Positions 1 through 7,789 of a DNA stretch of 27,902 nt are shown here, piece by piece. The DNA comes from UBA9410 sp963933065. Its GTDB lineage: Bacteria > Actinomycetota > Acidimicrobiia > Acidimicrobiales > MedAcidi-G1. The stretch covers positions 1 through 27,902 of the forward strand of contig CAWVUB010000016.1 of assembly GCA_963933065.1 (NCBI GenBank). The letters run 5' to 3'. Each line of letters begins with the position of its first letter. Position 1 is the stretch's first letter. A program made the position numbers and the translations under genes. The notes beneath the pieces were generated by a model. It was not told where the DNA came from. It searched no databases and saw nothing but the letters and a program-made list of their open reading frames with translations.

Positions 1-681
1 GAACATGCCGCCGAAGATCCACAGCTGGGCGGTACGAGACACACCACCGGCAGCCACCGCTTCGGACAGGCCGCCAATGGAGAACGTCTCAGCACCGGTC
101 AGGAAAAACAGGGCGAGGAAGCTAACCAGCATTAGGGCCGAGCCAAACAGCGTGTAGAGGAAGAATTTCAGCGAGGCGTACCGCCGATCCTCACCGCCCC
201 AGACGGCGATCATGAAGAACATCGGCAGGAGGACAACCTCAAAGAACACGAAGAAAAGCACCAGATCCTGAGCCACGAAGGTGCCGATCATCCCCGTCTC
301 AAGGATCAGAATCAGTATCAGGAAGGCCTTCGGATTGACTGGATCCGGGAAGTGGTTCCAGCTGTAAATGATGCACAGCGGCACGATCAGCATGGTCAGA
401 AGGATCAACGGCAGCGACATGCCGTCGATACCCACCGAGAATCGACTGGAAATCACGTCGATCCAGGCCTTGTCAACCCCGAACTGGAGGCGGTCGGTGT
501 GATCCAGGTCGAACTGGATCAGCAGCAGGACGCCCACGAACGCCACCCACAACGAGGTCACGAGCGCGATCAGCTTGTGCTGGTCCTCTCGTTCTCTCGG
601 AATGAGCATCATGACCGCCGCACCTACAAGCGGTGAGAACGTGGCGAGGGTGATGCCCCAGCCGTCGAGCAGGTTTTCCAT
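1..681 (-). CDS. nuoM: Complex I subunit NuoM, second (11-subunit-type) set, partial
   Basis: Antiporter-like proton-pumping membrane subunit of complex I set 2. The frame is open for exactly 227 codons from an ATG at 681 to the left window edge, so the C-terminal half lies outside. An AGGAG site 9 nt upstream supports the start, and the gene begins 12 nt after the nuoL stop. The translation contains the TM5 motif FFEVVLLPMFF, with the conserved pumping Glu at residue 148, followed by RRYASLKFFLYTLFGSA, both typical of NuoM. The conserved TM7-8 lysine region is not reached before the edge. It differs clearly from the complete NuoM of set 1 (9809-11440), so it is a paralogue rather than a recent duplicate. 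nuoN probably follows to the left of the window, but this cannot be seen. Confidence 0.93.
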   Translation of the reverse strand, partial: MENLLDGWGITLATFSPLVGAAVMMLIPREREDQHKLIALVTSLWVAFVGVLLLIQFDLDHTDRLQFGVDKAWIDVISSRFSVGIDGMSLPLILLTMLIVPLCIIYSWNHFPDPVNPKAFLILILILETGMIGTFVAQDLVLFFVFFEVVLLPMFFMIAVWGGEDRRYASLKFFLYTLFGSALMLVSFLALFFLTGAETFSIGGLSEAVAAGGVSRTAQLWIFGGMF

Positions 682-693
682 GTCGGCGTGCTC

Positions 694-2967
694 CTAGACG
701 ATGACGATGAGTACTCCGGCTAGAACCGTCGCAGCGGCGAAGAGAATCGCCGCGTAGCTTTGGACCTTTCCGGAATTAATTTTGCGAAGTTCCTCGCCCG
801 CACCAGACGATCCGCGTCCAGATGCGTTCACTACCCCGTCAACCACCAGTTGGTCGATCTTCTCGTAGACGACGGTCCCAGCCTTCACGGCGGTCTCGCC
901 GACCACATCCACAGTGCGGTCGATGACATCTTGGTTGATCCGATTGACCATCCGGGCAACCGGGCCTTTGGTGCCATCGGCCACGATGCCGTTGTAGAAG
1001 TGGTCGAGGTAGTACTTGTTCGACAGCAGGGTGTGGCCCATTCTGGCCAGCGGGTACTTAGTGGTCGGCCCATCGGGCAGTTCGGTGAGGCTCGTACCGG
1101 CGGCCTTTGACGCGGCCTCCACCTTGATGAAGTAATACCAACCCGATGCGGCGATGCCGGCGATGACGACCAGCGTCGAGACAATGGCCAGCGACCAGCT
1201 CGGGGTGGCATGGCTGATGGCGGGAAAATAGCCGGCCACTGGCTCCACGAAGTGACCGAAGCGCTCCTGGAGCGACTCGGGGGCCAGTTGGAAACCCTTG
1301 GGCATGTTGAAAAAACCAGCCACGATAGCTAACCCGGCCAGAATCCACAGCGGACCGGTGATACGCGGGCCTGACTCGTGAGGCTCTCCGTGACCACGGA
1401 ACTCGCCGAAGAAGGTGAGGTAGACGCAACGGGTCATGTAGGCGGCGGTCAACGCCGCAGTGAGCATGCCCATACCCAGTATCAGCGTGTAGGCACCGTT
1501 GCCGCCCGTGCCACCCATCAGACCCCAACCACCGGTCCCGACGAGAATCTCGTCCTTGGACCAGAAACCGGCCAACGGCGGAAGGCCAGCCAAGGCCACG
1601 GTGCCAATCATGAACGTCCGGTAGGTGTGAGGCATGTGCTTGCGGAGGCCACCCATGTCGGACTTCATGTCGAAGCTGTGCACGGCATGGCTCACCGAAC
1701 CCGAACCCAGGAACAGGCAGGCCTTGAAGAAGGCGTGGGTGAACAGGTGGAACACGGCCGCCGTCCAGGCGCCTACACCCAGGGCCAGAACCATGTAGCC
1801 CAACTGGGAGATCGTCGAGTACGCCAGCACCTTCTTGATATCGCGCTGCACGAAGGCCAGCAACGCACCCACGATGGTGGTTAGGCCACCGATGAAGGCC
1901 ATCAGATTAATTGAACTTCCACCGATCTGAAAGCCTTCGAAGAACACCCCGTACATACGGGCGATCATGAAGACGCCGGCCACCACCATGGTCGCCGCGT
2001 GGATGAGCGCCGAGACAGGTGTCGGGCCAGCCATGGCGTCGGGCAGCCAGGTGTGGAGGAAGAACTGTCCCGACTTGGACATCACCGCAGCCATCAGGCA
2101 GCTGGCGGCCACCACCAACGTGGTGTGCGATAGCGCCCCGCTGTTGGCCAGCGCGTTGGTCTCAGCAATGGAGAACGATCCGAAGCGGCCGGGCAGCGCC
2201 GAACCGGCGGCGAAGAACAGGACAGTCACGCCGACTAGGAGCCCCATGTCGCCGACACGATTAGTCAGGAAGGCCTTAAGTGCCGCGTCACTGTTGGGCT
2301 TCTCCTCCCACCAGTGGCCGATGAGGGCGAACGAGCAGACACCAACCAGCTCCCAGGCACATAGCAGCTGCAACGTGTTCTCCGACACAACCAGCAGGAG
2401 CATCGACGCGCTGAACAGGGACAAGAAGGCAAAGAAGTGCGTGTATCGCCGATCGCCGTGGACGTAGTCGGTGGAGTAGACGTGCACCAACAGTGATACC
2501 AAGGTCACCACCAGCAGCATCATCACTGCCAAGCCATCGACCAAGGTGCCAACGGTGAATTCCACACCATTGGTCTGGAACCACGTGGTAGTGCGGTGCA
2601 CGGCCAGCGACGGGTGGCCCGACTCGTGGCCAGCCCCGTGGTCAGCCCCGTGGTCAGCCCCGTGATCATCGACTTGGACGATCGCCACGTGGACCTCGTC
2701 GCCATGGAAGTTGTCTCGATGGTCGACCCAGGCCACACCAGTCAATAAGGCCAGCACGAAAGCGATGCCCACGGCAGCAATACCCAGTTCCGAGCCGCCA
2801 CGCGGCATCTTCTTACCGAAGAAGAGGATTCCGACAAAGGAGAGCGCTGGAACCAACGGGATCAGCCAGACGTTGCGCAGAAACCAACTACCTCCCTCAG
2901 TAATTCCGAGAGCTAGGCCTTCGCTCGTCTCAGTGACCGTGGCCGCAAGGGTGAGGAGTGAGTTCAC
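694..2967 (-). CDS. nuoL: Complex I subunit NuoL, second set, with His-rich loop
   Basis: Distal antiporter-like subunit of complex I set 2, 757 aa, somewhat longer than the usual 600-700. Family signatures are present: the TM5 segment CAWELVGVCSF with its Glu, the TM7-8 region MSKSGQFFLHTWLPDAMAGP with its Lys, and FVQRDIKKVLAYSTISQLGY. The C-terminal region (about residues 640-757) looks like the long lateral helix plus final membrane helix that clamps the membrane arm. The start is GTG at 2967, with GAGGGG 9 nt upstream inside the end of nuoK; the gap to nuoK is 5 nt. The oddity is a hydrophilic loop at residues 83-124 with a repeated DHGA unit and nine histidines, encoded by a 12-bp tandem repeat. 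No frameshift is apparent, and TM helices resume normally after the loop. Confidence 0.96.
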   Translation of the reverse strand: MNSLLTLAATVTETSEGLALGITEGGSWFLRNVWLIPLVPALSFVGILFFGKKMPRGGSELGIAAVGIAFVLALLTGVAWVDHRDNFHGDEVHVAIVQVDDHGADHGADHGAGHESGHPSLAVHRTTTWFQTNGVEFTVGTLVDGLAVMMLLVVTLVSLLVHVYSTDYVHGDRRYTHFFAFLSLFSASMLLLVVSENTLQLLCAWELVGVCSFALIGHWWEEKPNSDAALKAFLTNRVGDMGLLVGVTVLFFAAGSALPGRFGSFSIAETNALANSGALSHTTLVVAASCLMAAVMSKSGQFFLHTWLPDAMAGPTPVSALIHAATMVVAGVFMIARMYGVFFEGFQIGGSSINLMAFIGGLTTIVGALLAFVQRDIKKVLAYSTISQLGYMVLALGVGAWTAAVFHLFTHAFFKACLFLGSGSVSHAVHSFDMKSDMGGLRKHMPHTYRTFMIGTVALAGLPPLAGFWSKDEILVGTGGWGLMGGTGGNGAYTLILGMGMLTAALTAAYMTRCVYLTFFGEFRGHGEPHESGPRITGPLWILAGLAIVAGFFNMPKGFQLAPESLQERFGHFVEPVAGYFPAISHATPSWSLAIVSTLVVIAGIAASGWYYFIKVEAASKAAGTSLTELPDGPTTKYPLARMGHTLLSNKYYLDHFYNGIVADGTKGPVARMVNRINQDVIDRTVDVVGETAVKAGTVVYEKIDQLVVDGVVNASGRGSSGAGEELRKINSGKVQSYAAILFAAATVLAGVLIVIV
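2633..2668. repeat. 12-bp tandem repeat inside nuoL2 (three units)
   Basis: Three consecutive 12-bp units, GCCCCGTGGTCA on the plus strand with one mismatch in the third, lie at 2633-2644, 2645-2656 and 2657-2668. A degenerate fourth copy with three mismatches precedes them at 2621-2632. The unit length is a multiple of three, so copy-number change keeps the frame. On the coding strand it encodes the DHGA repeat in the His-rich loop of NuoL2. Confidence 0.9.
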
Positions 2968-2972
2968 AGAGA

Positions 2973-3272
2973 TCAGCCCCTCAGTTGGTCGATCTGAGTG
3001 AGATCGATGGATCGACGGTTCCGGTATAGCAGCAGGACCATGGCCAGACCAACGCCAACTTCGGCGGCGGCCACAGCAATGATAAACAGTGCGAAGACTT
3101 CGCCACCCACGCTCGCCCTAAAGGCTCCAAAAGCTACAAGGTTGATGTTCACGGCGTTCAGGATCAACTCGATCGACATCAGCACGAGAACCCCGTTGCG
3201 TCGAGCCAATACGCCGTACACACCAATGGAGAAGAGGACGGCAGATAAGAGGAGGAACTGGTTAAGAAACAT
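2973..3272 (-). CDS. nuoK: Complex I subunit NuoK, second set
   Basis: Small three-helix membrane subunit of the ion-translocating arm of complex I set 2, 99 aa (family usually about 100). The two conserved buried glutamates are present: E35 in MSIELILNAVN and E71 in AVAAAEVGVGLA. The open frame extends upstream to 3311, but the ATG at 3272 is preferred: it gives the normal NuoK N-terminus (MFLNQFLLLSAVLFS), has GAGGGGG upstream, and starts 10 nt after the nuoJ stop. The longer form would add an unlike-family hydrophilic leader overlapping nuoJ. nuoL follows after 5 nt, so the two are probably translationally coupled. Confidence 0.95.
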   Translation of the reverse strand: MFLNQFLLLSAVLFSIGVYGVLARRNGVLVLMSIELILNAVNINLVAFGAFRASVGGEVFALFIIAVAAAEVGVGLAMVLLLYRNRRSIDLTQIDQLRG

Positions 3273-3282
3273 GTCAGCCCCC

Positions 3283-3828
3283 TCAGTCCCGCCGCGCCAC
3301 GACAATGGCACCGATTAGGGCAGCCAGCAGCAGGACCGACACGGCTTCGAAAGGGATGATGTAGTCACTAAAAATACTGTCGGCGATCTCAGCGGTGGTG
3401 CTGGGCGCGAAACGAGACAATTCGGCTGTGGCAAACGAGTCGACGAGGGCTGCGGTCATGACGCCGAACACGAGTAATCCAACTAGGCCAGCCATCAGGC
3501 GCTTCTCCCCCGATACGCCGTCGTCCTCCCCGAATGAACCCTTCGTCAACATGATGCCGAACAGGAAGAGCACGACAATGGCACCGATGTAAACCATTAC
3601 CTGTGTAACGCCCACGAACTCGGCGCCCAGCAGGATAAATATTCCAGCTACCCCAGCCAGGACGATCACGAGATACAGCGCGGCATGTACCACGTTGCGT
3701 GTGGTAACCATCCGAAGTGCCGAAATCACCATAGTGATGGCCATCACGGCGAACGCCACGTTTTGGGCCACTAGAAACTCGTCACTGGTAAGGCGGTCCA
3801 GGTCCGCCAGGGCAGCCAAAACTGTCAC
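3283..3828 (-). CDS. nuoJ: Complex I subunit NuoJ, second set
   Basis: Membrane subunit NuoJ (ND6 family) of complex I set 2, 181 aa from a GTG at 3828. That GTG forms a GTGA overlap with the nuoI stop, the pattern used throughout this cluster. The frame continues upstream to 3900, but the extra 24 residues are polar and overlap nuoI, so I reject that start. The conserved TM3 segment VTQVMVYIGAIVVLFLFGIML is present; it forms the pi-bulge helix that links the quinone site to the membrane arm. Family-typical features also include RNVVHAALYLV near residue 45 and five predicted helices. The loop between TM4 and TM5 is variable, as usual for NuoJ. Confidence 0.94.
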   Translation of the reverse strand: MTVLAALADLDRLTSDEFLVAQNVAFAVMAITMVISALRMVTTRNVVHAALYLVIVLAGVAGIFILLGAEFVGVTQVMVYIGAIVVLFLFGIMLTKGSFGEDDGVSGEKRLMAGLVGLLVFGVMTAALVDSFATAELSRFAPSTTAEIADSIFSDYIIPFEAVSVLLLAALIGAIVVARRD

Positions 3829-4334
3829 CGGGGTACCTTTGCCTTCTTGGCCTCGCTGCCCACCTCGTACTCTTCGAAGTCCGGGACAGTCTCCATCCAC
3901 TGCCCAAGTTTCGACTTGTCGTGGAGGAGATCGGCAATCTTCGGCTCAGAATATTCGAACTCCGGCGACCAGAAGAGGGCCTCAAACGGGCAGACCTCCA
4001 CGCATATTCCGCAATACATGCACAGAGCGAAGTCAATGTCGAAGCGGTCCAAAGCATTCTTCTGACGAGGCTTGCCGCCCGGTCGACGTGGTGGTGCCTT
4101 GTACTTGTGGCCCTCGATGTAGATACACCAGTCCGGGCACTCACGGGCACACAACATGCAAGCAGTGCAGTTGTCCTCAAGCAAAGTGATGACGCCACGG
4201 GCCCGGGGCGTCGGAGTCTCTTTGACCCTGGGGTACTGGACGGTGTGCGCACCCTTGGTCAAGGTACGCACCATCGTCTTCATGGTGATACCGAGGCCCT
4301 TAACCAGACCGGGAAGCTTCAAGTTCAGGGACAT
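3825..4334 (-). CDS. nuoI: Complex I subunit NuoI (two 4Fe-4S clusters), second set
   Basis: Ferredoxin-like subunit, 169 aa, carrying clusters N6a and N6b that pass electrons to N2 in NuoB. It has two CxxCxxCxxxCP motifs: C56/C59/C62/C66 (CTACMLCARECP) and C105/C108/C111/C115 (CMYCGICVEVCP). An extra Cys70 follows the first motif (PDWC). The start is the ATG at 4334, which overlaps the nuoH TAA by 1 nt and has AAGGTGG upstream; the in-frame extension to 4403 lies inside nuoH and is rejected. The segment PFEALFWSPEFEYSE after the second motif and the R/K/P-rich linker before it differ from the set 1 NuoI. Because nuoEFG are absent here, NuoI together with NuoB and NuoCD would form the whole peripheral arm, and NuoI is the likely point where an external donor delivers electrons. 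Confidence 0.95.
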   Translation of the reverse strand: MSLNLKLPGLVKGLGITMKTMVRTLTKGAHTVQYPRVKETPTPRARGVITLLEDNCTACMLCARECPDWCIYIEGHKYKAPPRRPGGKPRQKNALDRFDIDFALCMYCGICVEVCPFEALFWSPEFEYSEPKIADLLHDKSKLGQWMETVPDFEEYEVGSEAKKAKVPR

Positions 4335-5386
4335 TAGAAGACCACCTTCAGTACGCCAGTCAAGACGATATTGGCCAGCGACAACGGAATAAGGACCTTC
4401 CAAGCCAACTGCTGGAGTTGGTCCTCGCGGAATCGGGGAAAGGTAAAGCGGAACCAGAAGATCAGAAAAGCAACAAGGATGACCTTGCCCAACAAGATGG
4501 CCGGCCCAATCACGTTGAACAGGTCGCTGGTCGGGTCAATCCCCGGCACATACCATCCACCGAGGAAAAGAGTTGCTGCCAAGGCTGAGAAGATGCCGGC
4601 TGTGGCGAACTCGCCGATGAAGAACAGCAGGAACCTCAGTCCGGTGTACTCGGTGAGATAGCCGGTCACGATTTCAGACTCGGCCACCGGCATGTCGAAC
4701 GGCGGCTGGGTGAGTTCAGCTTGGACCGCCACCAGGAAGATCGCAAATCCTAAGAACTGGGTGAAGATGAATGGGTTGCCCATGCCACCCCACCCGAAAA
4801 TCTCCCCAGTGGCTTGGGCCATAACAATCTCTTGAACATTCAGCGTTCCAGCCTGGATTACAACGCCCATCACGGCCAGCACTAGTGGCAACTCGTACGC
4901 CACCAACTGGCCAGCCGCCCGCAAGCCACCCAGAAGCGAATACTTCGAAGAAGAAGCCCAGCCGGCCATAAGTATCCCGATGACCGAGATTGACGAGACG
5001 GCAAGGGCCAGAAAGATCCCAGTATCAACATCAATAAACCAGGCATCGGGGCCGGCAGGAATGACCAGTACCAGCAGGAACGTGGAAATTAGTACTACGA
5101 ACGGAGCCGCCTTGAAGACAATACGGTCAGCCTTAGCGGGGATGATGTCCTCTTTTTGGAGAAACTTCCCTACCTCAGCCAACAGTTGCAGCGAACCGTA
5201 GGGGCCGGCCTCCATTGGGCCGAGTCGGCTCTGCATGAAACTCATCATCTTGAATAAGAACAGGTAGACCAGCGTTCCAGCAGGTAGTAGTACAGCCAAC
5301 AAGCCCACCACGGCGCGTATACCGGTCTGCTGCCACCAGGCAAGCTCGACAGCCATCGTCAAGGAGTCAGTCAAGATGCTGCTCAT
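4334..5386 (-). CDS. nuoH: Complex I subunit NuoH, second set, with altered quinone-cavity loop
   Basis: Membrane subunit (ND1 family), 350 aa, that forms most of the quinone-access chamber and connects the peripheral and membrane arms. Family markers: QKEDIIPAKADRIVFKAAP (residues 77-95), SSSKYSLLGGLRAAGQ (145-160), AELTQPPFDMPVAESEIV (223-240) and a C-terminal FRFTFPRFREDQL. The loop usually reading AELNRPPFDLPEAESEL is changed: Asn-Arg is Thr-Gln (226-227) and the first loop Glu is Val234, while D231, E236 and E238 remain. The early motif RIGPNRVGPFG is RLGPMEAGPYG. The start ATG at 5386 makes an ATGA overlap with the nuoD stop, leaving no room for nuoEFG. Function in quinone reduction is inferred from family; the changed residues are discussed as a finding. 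Confidence 0.95.
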   Translation of the reverse strand: MSSILTDSLTMAVELAWWQQTGIRAVVGLLAVLLPAGTLVYLFLFKMMSFMQSRLGPMEAGPYGSLQLLAEVGKFLQKEDIIPAKADRIVFKAAPFVVLISTFLLVLVIPAGPDAWFIDVDTGIFLALAVSSISVIGILMAGWASSSKYSLLGGLRAAGQLVAYELPLVLAVMGVVIQAGTLNVQEIVMAQATGEIFGWGGMGNPFIFTQFLGFAIFLVAVQAELTQPPFDMPVAESEIVTGYLTEYTGLRFLLFFIGEFATAGIFSALAATLFLGGWYVPGIDPTSDLFNVIGPAILLGKVILVAFLIFWFRFTFPRFREDQLQQLAWKVLIPLSLANIVLTGVLKVVF

Positions 5387-6555
5387 CGATCAATATCCCC
5401 AAGGATGAAGTAGAGGCTCGCCAGGATGGAGACCACGTCGGGCAGATAGGTGCCTTTCAATAGCCAAGGCGTGATCGATACGTTGTTGAATGATGCCGAG
5501 CGGATCTTCACCCGGTACGGCACCAAGTCACCCTTCGATACCACGTAGTAGCCCATAACACCCAGCGGGTTCTCCGTCTCGACGTAGGCCTCACCAGCAG
5601 GCACCTTGATGATACGAGGCACCTTGGCCATGATCGGTCCCGTCGGTATGCCGTCGAGTAACTGATCGACCATTTTGCAGGCTTCTCGGACCTCCTGAAG
5701 GCGCACCCAGTAACGAGCAAAGGAGTCACCGTCGGGGTGCGTCCAGACCTTCCAGTCCAACTCGTTGTGAACTAGGCCAACCCCACCGTCACGGCGGAGG
5801 TCCCAATCGACGCCCGACGCCCGGATATTGGCACCCGACAGACCGTAGGAGAGGCCCACATCGGCTGGAATTACGCCAATACCACGAGTTCGGGACTGGA
5901 AGATCTCGTTGCCGGCGACAAGTCCCTCCATCTCGTCGCAGAATTTACGAATCCGGCCCAGCACACCCTTTGTTTCGTCAATCCAACCCTTGGGAAGGTC
6001 GTCTTTTAGCCCCCCGATACGGTCGAAGTTAGGGTGGAATCGGCCACCGGTGACTGCCTCGATCTGATTCAGAACGAACTCGCGATCCCGGAAGGCGAAG
6101 AACACTGGGGTAACCGCACCTAGCTGAACACCCATGTCGCCAAGAAAAAGCACCACGTTGGCGATACGGGACAACTCGAATAACGCTGTTCGGATCCACT
6201 GTGCACGGGGTGGCGCCTCAACGTCCATCAGCCGCTCAGCAGCCAAGATAAACGGTACCTCGTTGGCAAAACTACCCAGCCAGTCAATGCGGTTCACCAA
6301 CGTGGTGACCTGCGGGTACGTCCGGACCTCGGAGAGCTTCTCGTAACCCCGATGCATGTAGCCCATGATCGGTTCCGCAGCGACCACCCGCTCGCCATCG
6401 AGTTTCACGACAATCCTTAACGTGCCGTGGGTGGCTGGGTGCTGAGGACCAATATTGAGGGTCATACCCTCGGTTTCGATCTCGACATTGACTCGGGCGT
6501 CACTTGCCTGGCCGGCTATATAAGCCATCTGACGGGGGTCGCTCACAGCGGTCAC
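5383..6555 (-). CDS. nuoD: Complex I subunit NuoD (49-kDa, quinone site), second set
   Basis: Peripheral-arm subunit of 390 aa that with NuoB forms the quinone-reduction site. The family motif GPQHPATHG is present with the quinone-site His43. Further markers are GYMHRGYEKL (65-74), PPRAQWIRTALFELSRIANVV, and a C-terminal LYFILGDIDR. The invariant Tyr of the RxDYL motif, which hydrogen-bonds the quinone head-group in known structures, is Trp92 here (NRIDWLG; codon TGG at 6282-6280). There are no [NiFe]-hydrogenase CxxC motifs at either end, so this is not an Ech/Hyf-type hydrogenase subunit. The GTG start at 6555 overlaps the nuoC stop as GTGA. The protein is shorter than set 1 NuoD, which has an N-terminal extension. 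Confidence 0.96.
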   Translation of the reverse strand: MTAVSDPRQMAYIAGQASDARVNVEIETEGMTLNIGPQHPATHGTLRIVVKLDGERVVAAEPIMGYMHRGYEKLSEVRTYPQVTTLVNRIDWLGSFANEVPFILAAERLMDVEAPPRAQWIRTALFELSRIANVVLFLGDMGVQLGAVTPVFFAFRDREFVLNQIEAVTGGRFHPNFDRIGGLKDDLPKGWIDETKGVLGRIRKFCDEMEGLVAGNEIFQSRTRGIGVIPADVGLSYGLSGANIRASGVDWDLRRDGGVGLVHNELDWKVWTHPDGDSFARYWVRLQEVREACKMVDQLLDGIPTGPIMAKVPRIIKVPAGEAYVETENPLGVMGYYVVSKGDLVPYRVKIRSASFNNVSITPWLLKGTYLPDVVSILASLYFILGDIDR

Positions 6556-7283
6556 GATTCGTCCTCTACGGCTTCATCAGTATCATCGCCGTCGGGCATA
6601 AGCTCGACGTCCACGATGCCCGGCCAGGGCTTCACCCGGCGAGCGAGCAGCGGGTAGTCCTTTCGAAGAGGGTTTCCTTCGAAGTGTGAGGGCAGGTAAA
6701 GGTGTATTTGGTTGGGATGGTTCCGAAACGAAATCCCGAACATCTCCCAGGCCTCGCGCTCGTGCCAGTTGGCTCCGGGGTAAACGCCGGTCCATGAATC
6801 AACCTCCGGAGCGTCACCAACCAAATCGGCCTTCACAGTGACACCTAGGTGGCCAAGCGGGTCGTGAACCCGAGCCAGCAACTGGAACCGAGTCTCACCA
6901 CCAGCAATCCCAGTCTCCAAAGAGGTCACATCAGCCGGAGCGTCCTCATCACCAGATGTTTCAACAGAAAGGTCGACCTGGGCGTCCATGTCGCGACCAT
7001 ATGGTGAAGGCATCCAATCCACCGCCGAGAGAAAATTAAAATAGGACATGGCGCAGCGGTCCCGTAGAACTTGAGCCGTCTCCACCCAAGCCGCAACATC
7101 AACCCGCACCCAGAGGTCGACGCCAGGCTCGACGTGGCTTTCAACCAGCCCATCACCCAAAGCGTCGATGAGGGCATCGACGACGGCGTCACGTTGACCG
7201 TCGGTGGCCACCACCACGGCCTCATCTCCCTGAACCAGAGCGTCGGTGTCGGAGTCGGTATCAGGTGACGACAATGGGATCAC
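6552..7283 (-). CDS. nuoC: Complex I subunit NuoC (30-kDa), second set
   Basis: Peripheral-arm structural subunit, 243 aa. The diagnostic C-terminal signature is intact: ANWHEREAWEMFGISFRNHP followed by EGNPLRKDYPLL. Compared with the 163-aa NuoC of set 1 it has a longer acidic N-terminal region, an acidic insertion around residues 105-130 (SGDEDAPADV), and an acidic tail (DGDDTDEAVEDES). The GTG start at 7283 lies 23 nt inside nuoB with only a weak GGA upstream; a TTG at 7274 is an alternative and would remove three residues. The start is therefore uncertain but the gene is not. The extra acidic surface could matter for docking of an electron donor, which is inference. Confidence 0.93.
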   Translation of the reverse strand: MIPLSSPDTDSDTDALVQGDEAVVVATDGQRDAVVDALIDALGDGLVESHVEPGVDLWVRVDVAAWVETAQVLRDRCAMSYFNFLSAVDWMPSPYGRDMDAQVDLSVETSGDEDAPADVTSLETGIAGGETRFQLLARVHDPLGHLGVTVKADLVGDAPEVDSWTGVYPGANWHEREAWEMFGISFRNHPNQIHLYLPSHFEGNPLRKDYPLLARRVKPWPGIVDVELMPDGDDTDEAVEDES

Positions 7284-7761
7284 CCGTCCAGCGTTCGGTC
7301 ATGTCCTCGGTAGCAATCCGCTCTTGGAGTAACACGATGCCCTCTAATAGCGCCTCGGGCCGAGGTGGGCAGCCTGGTACGTAGACATCGACCGGAATGA
7401 TCTGATCAACACCCTTGGTCACTGAGTAACTATCCCAGTAGGGGCCGCCACAGTTAGCGCACGACCCCATAGAGATCACATACTTGGGCTCAGGCATCTG
7501 TTCGTATAGTCGTCGCACTGCAGGAGCCATTTTGTCAGTCACTGTGCCCGATACGACCACCAAATCGGCTTGACGTGGACTGGCCGGGAACGGGATTACG
7601 CCAAGACGCATCACGTCATACCGCGGTGATGCAAATGCTGCGCCCATCTCAATGGCGCAGCACGCCAAGCCCCACTGGTATACCCAGAGCGAGTATTTGC
7701 GACTGACGTTAAGCAACTTGGTAAGCGACTTGGGCAGTTTGCCGCTCTCTACGAGTCCCAT
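7261..7761 (-). CDS. nuoB: Complex I subunit NuoB (N2 cluster), second set
   Basis: Subunit of 166 aa that holds the terminal 4Fe-4S cluster N2 next to the quinone site. All four ligands are present: tandem C34-C35 (LACCAIEM), C101 (GSCANCGG) and C131 (PGCPPRPE). An additional Cys104 lies three residues after C101, where set 1 NuoB has Ser. The SPRQADLVVVSGTVTDKMAP segment is typical of the family. The ATG at 7761 has an excellent AGGAGAGGA site, and this is one of the few spaced junctions (28 nt after nuoA). The 5' half of nuoC overlaps its 3' end by 23 nt. Confidence 0.97.
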   Translation of the reverse strand: MGLVESGKLPKSLTKLLNVSRKYSLWVYQWGLACCAIEMGAAFASPRYDVMRLGVIPFPASPRQADLVVVSGTVTDKMAPAVRRLYEQMPEPKYVISMGSCANCGGPYWDSYSVTKGVDQIIPVDVYVPGCPPRPEALLEGIVLLQERIATEDMTERWTGDPIVVT

Positions 7762-7789
7762 GGTTTGTTCCTCTCCTACCGACGCCTAC

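Noticed and set aside
2633..2668. 12-bp repeats as a CRISPR array
   Set aside because: Units are contiguous with no spacers, are only 12 bp, and lie inside a coding region where they encode a His-rich repeat.
694..3828. NuoJ-K-L-M part as an Mrp-type cation antiporter operon
   Set aside because: The genes are continuous with nuoABCDHI in standard order, and no Mrp-specific small subunits (MrpE, F, G) are present.
5383..6555. Second set as a membrane-bound [NiFe] hydrogenase (Ech/Hyf-like)
   Set aside because: NuoD2 lacks the N- and C-terminal CxxC nickel-binding motifs and has the complex I motif GPQHPATHG; nuoA, nuoJ and nuoK are also present, which points to complex I.
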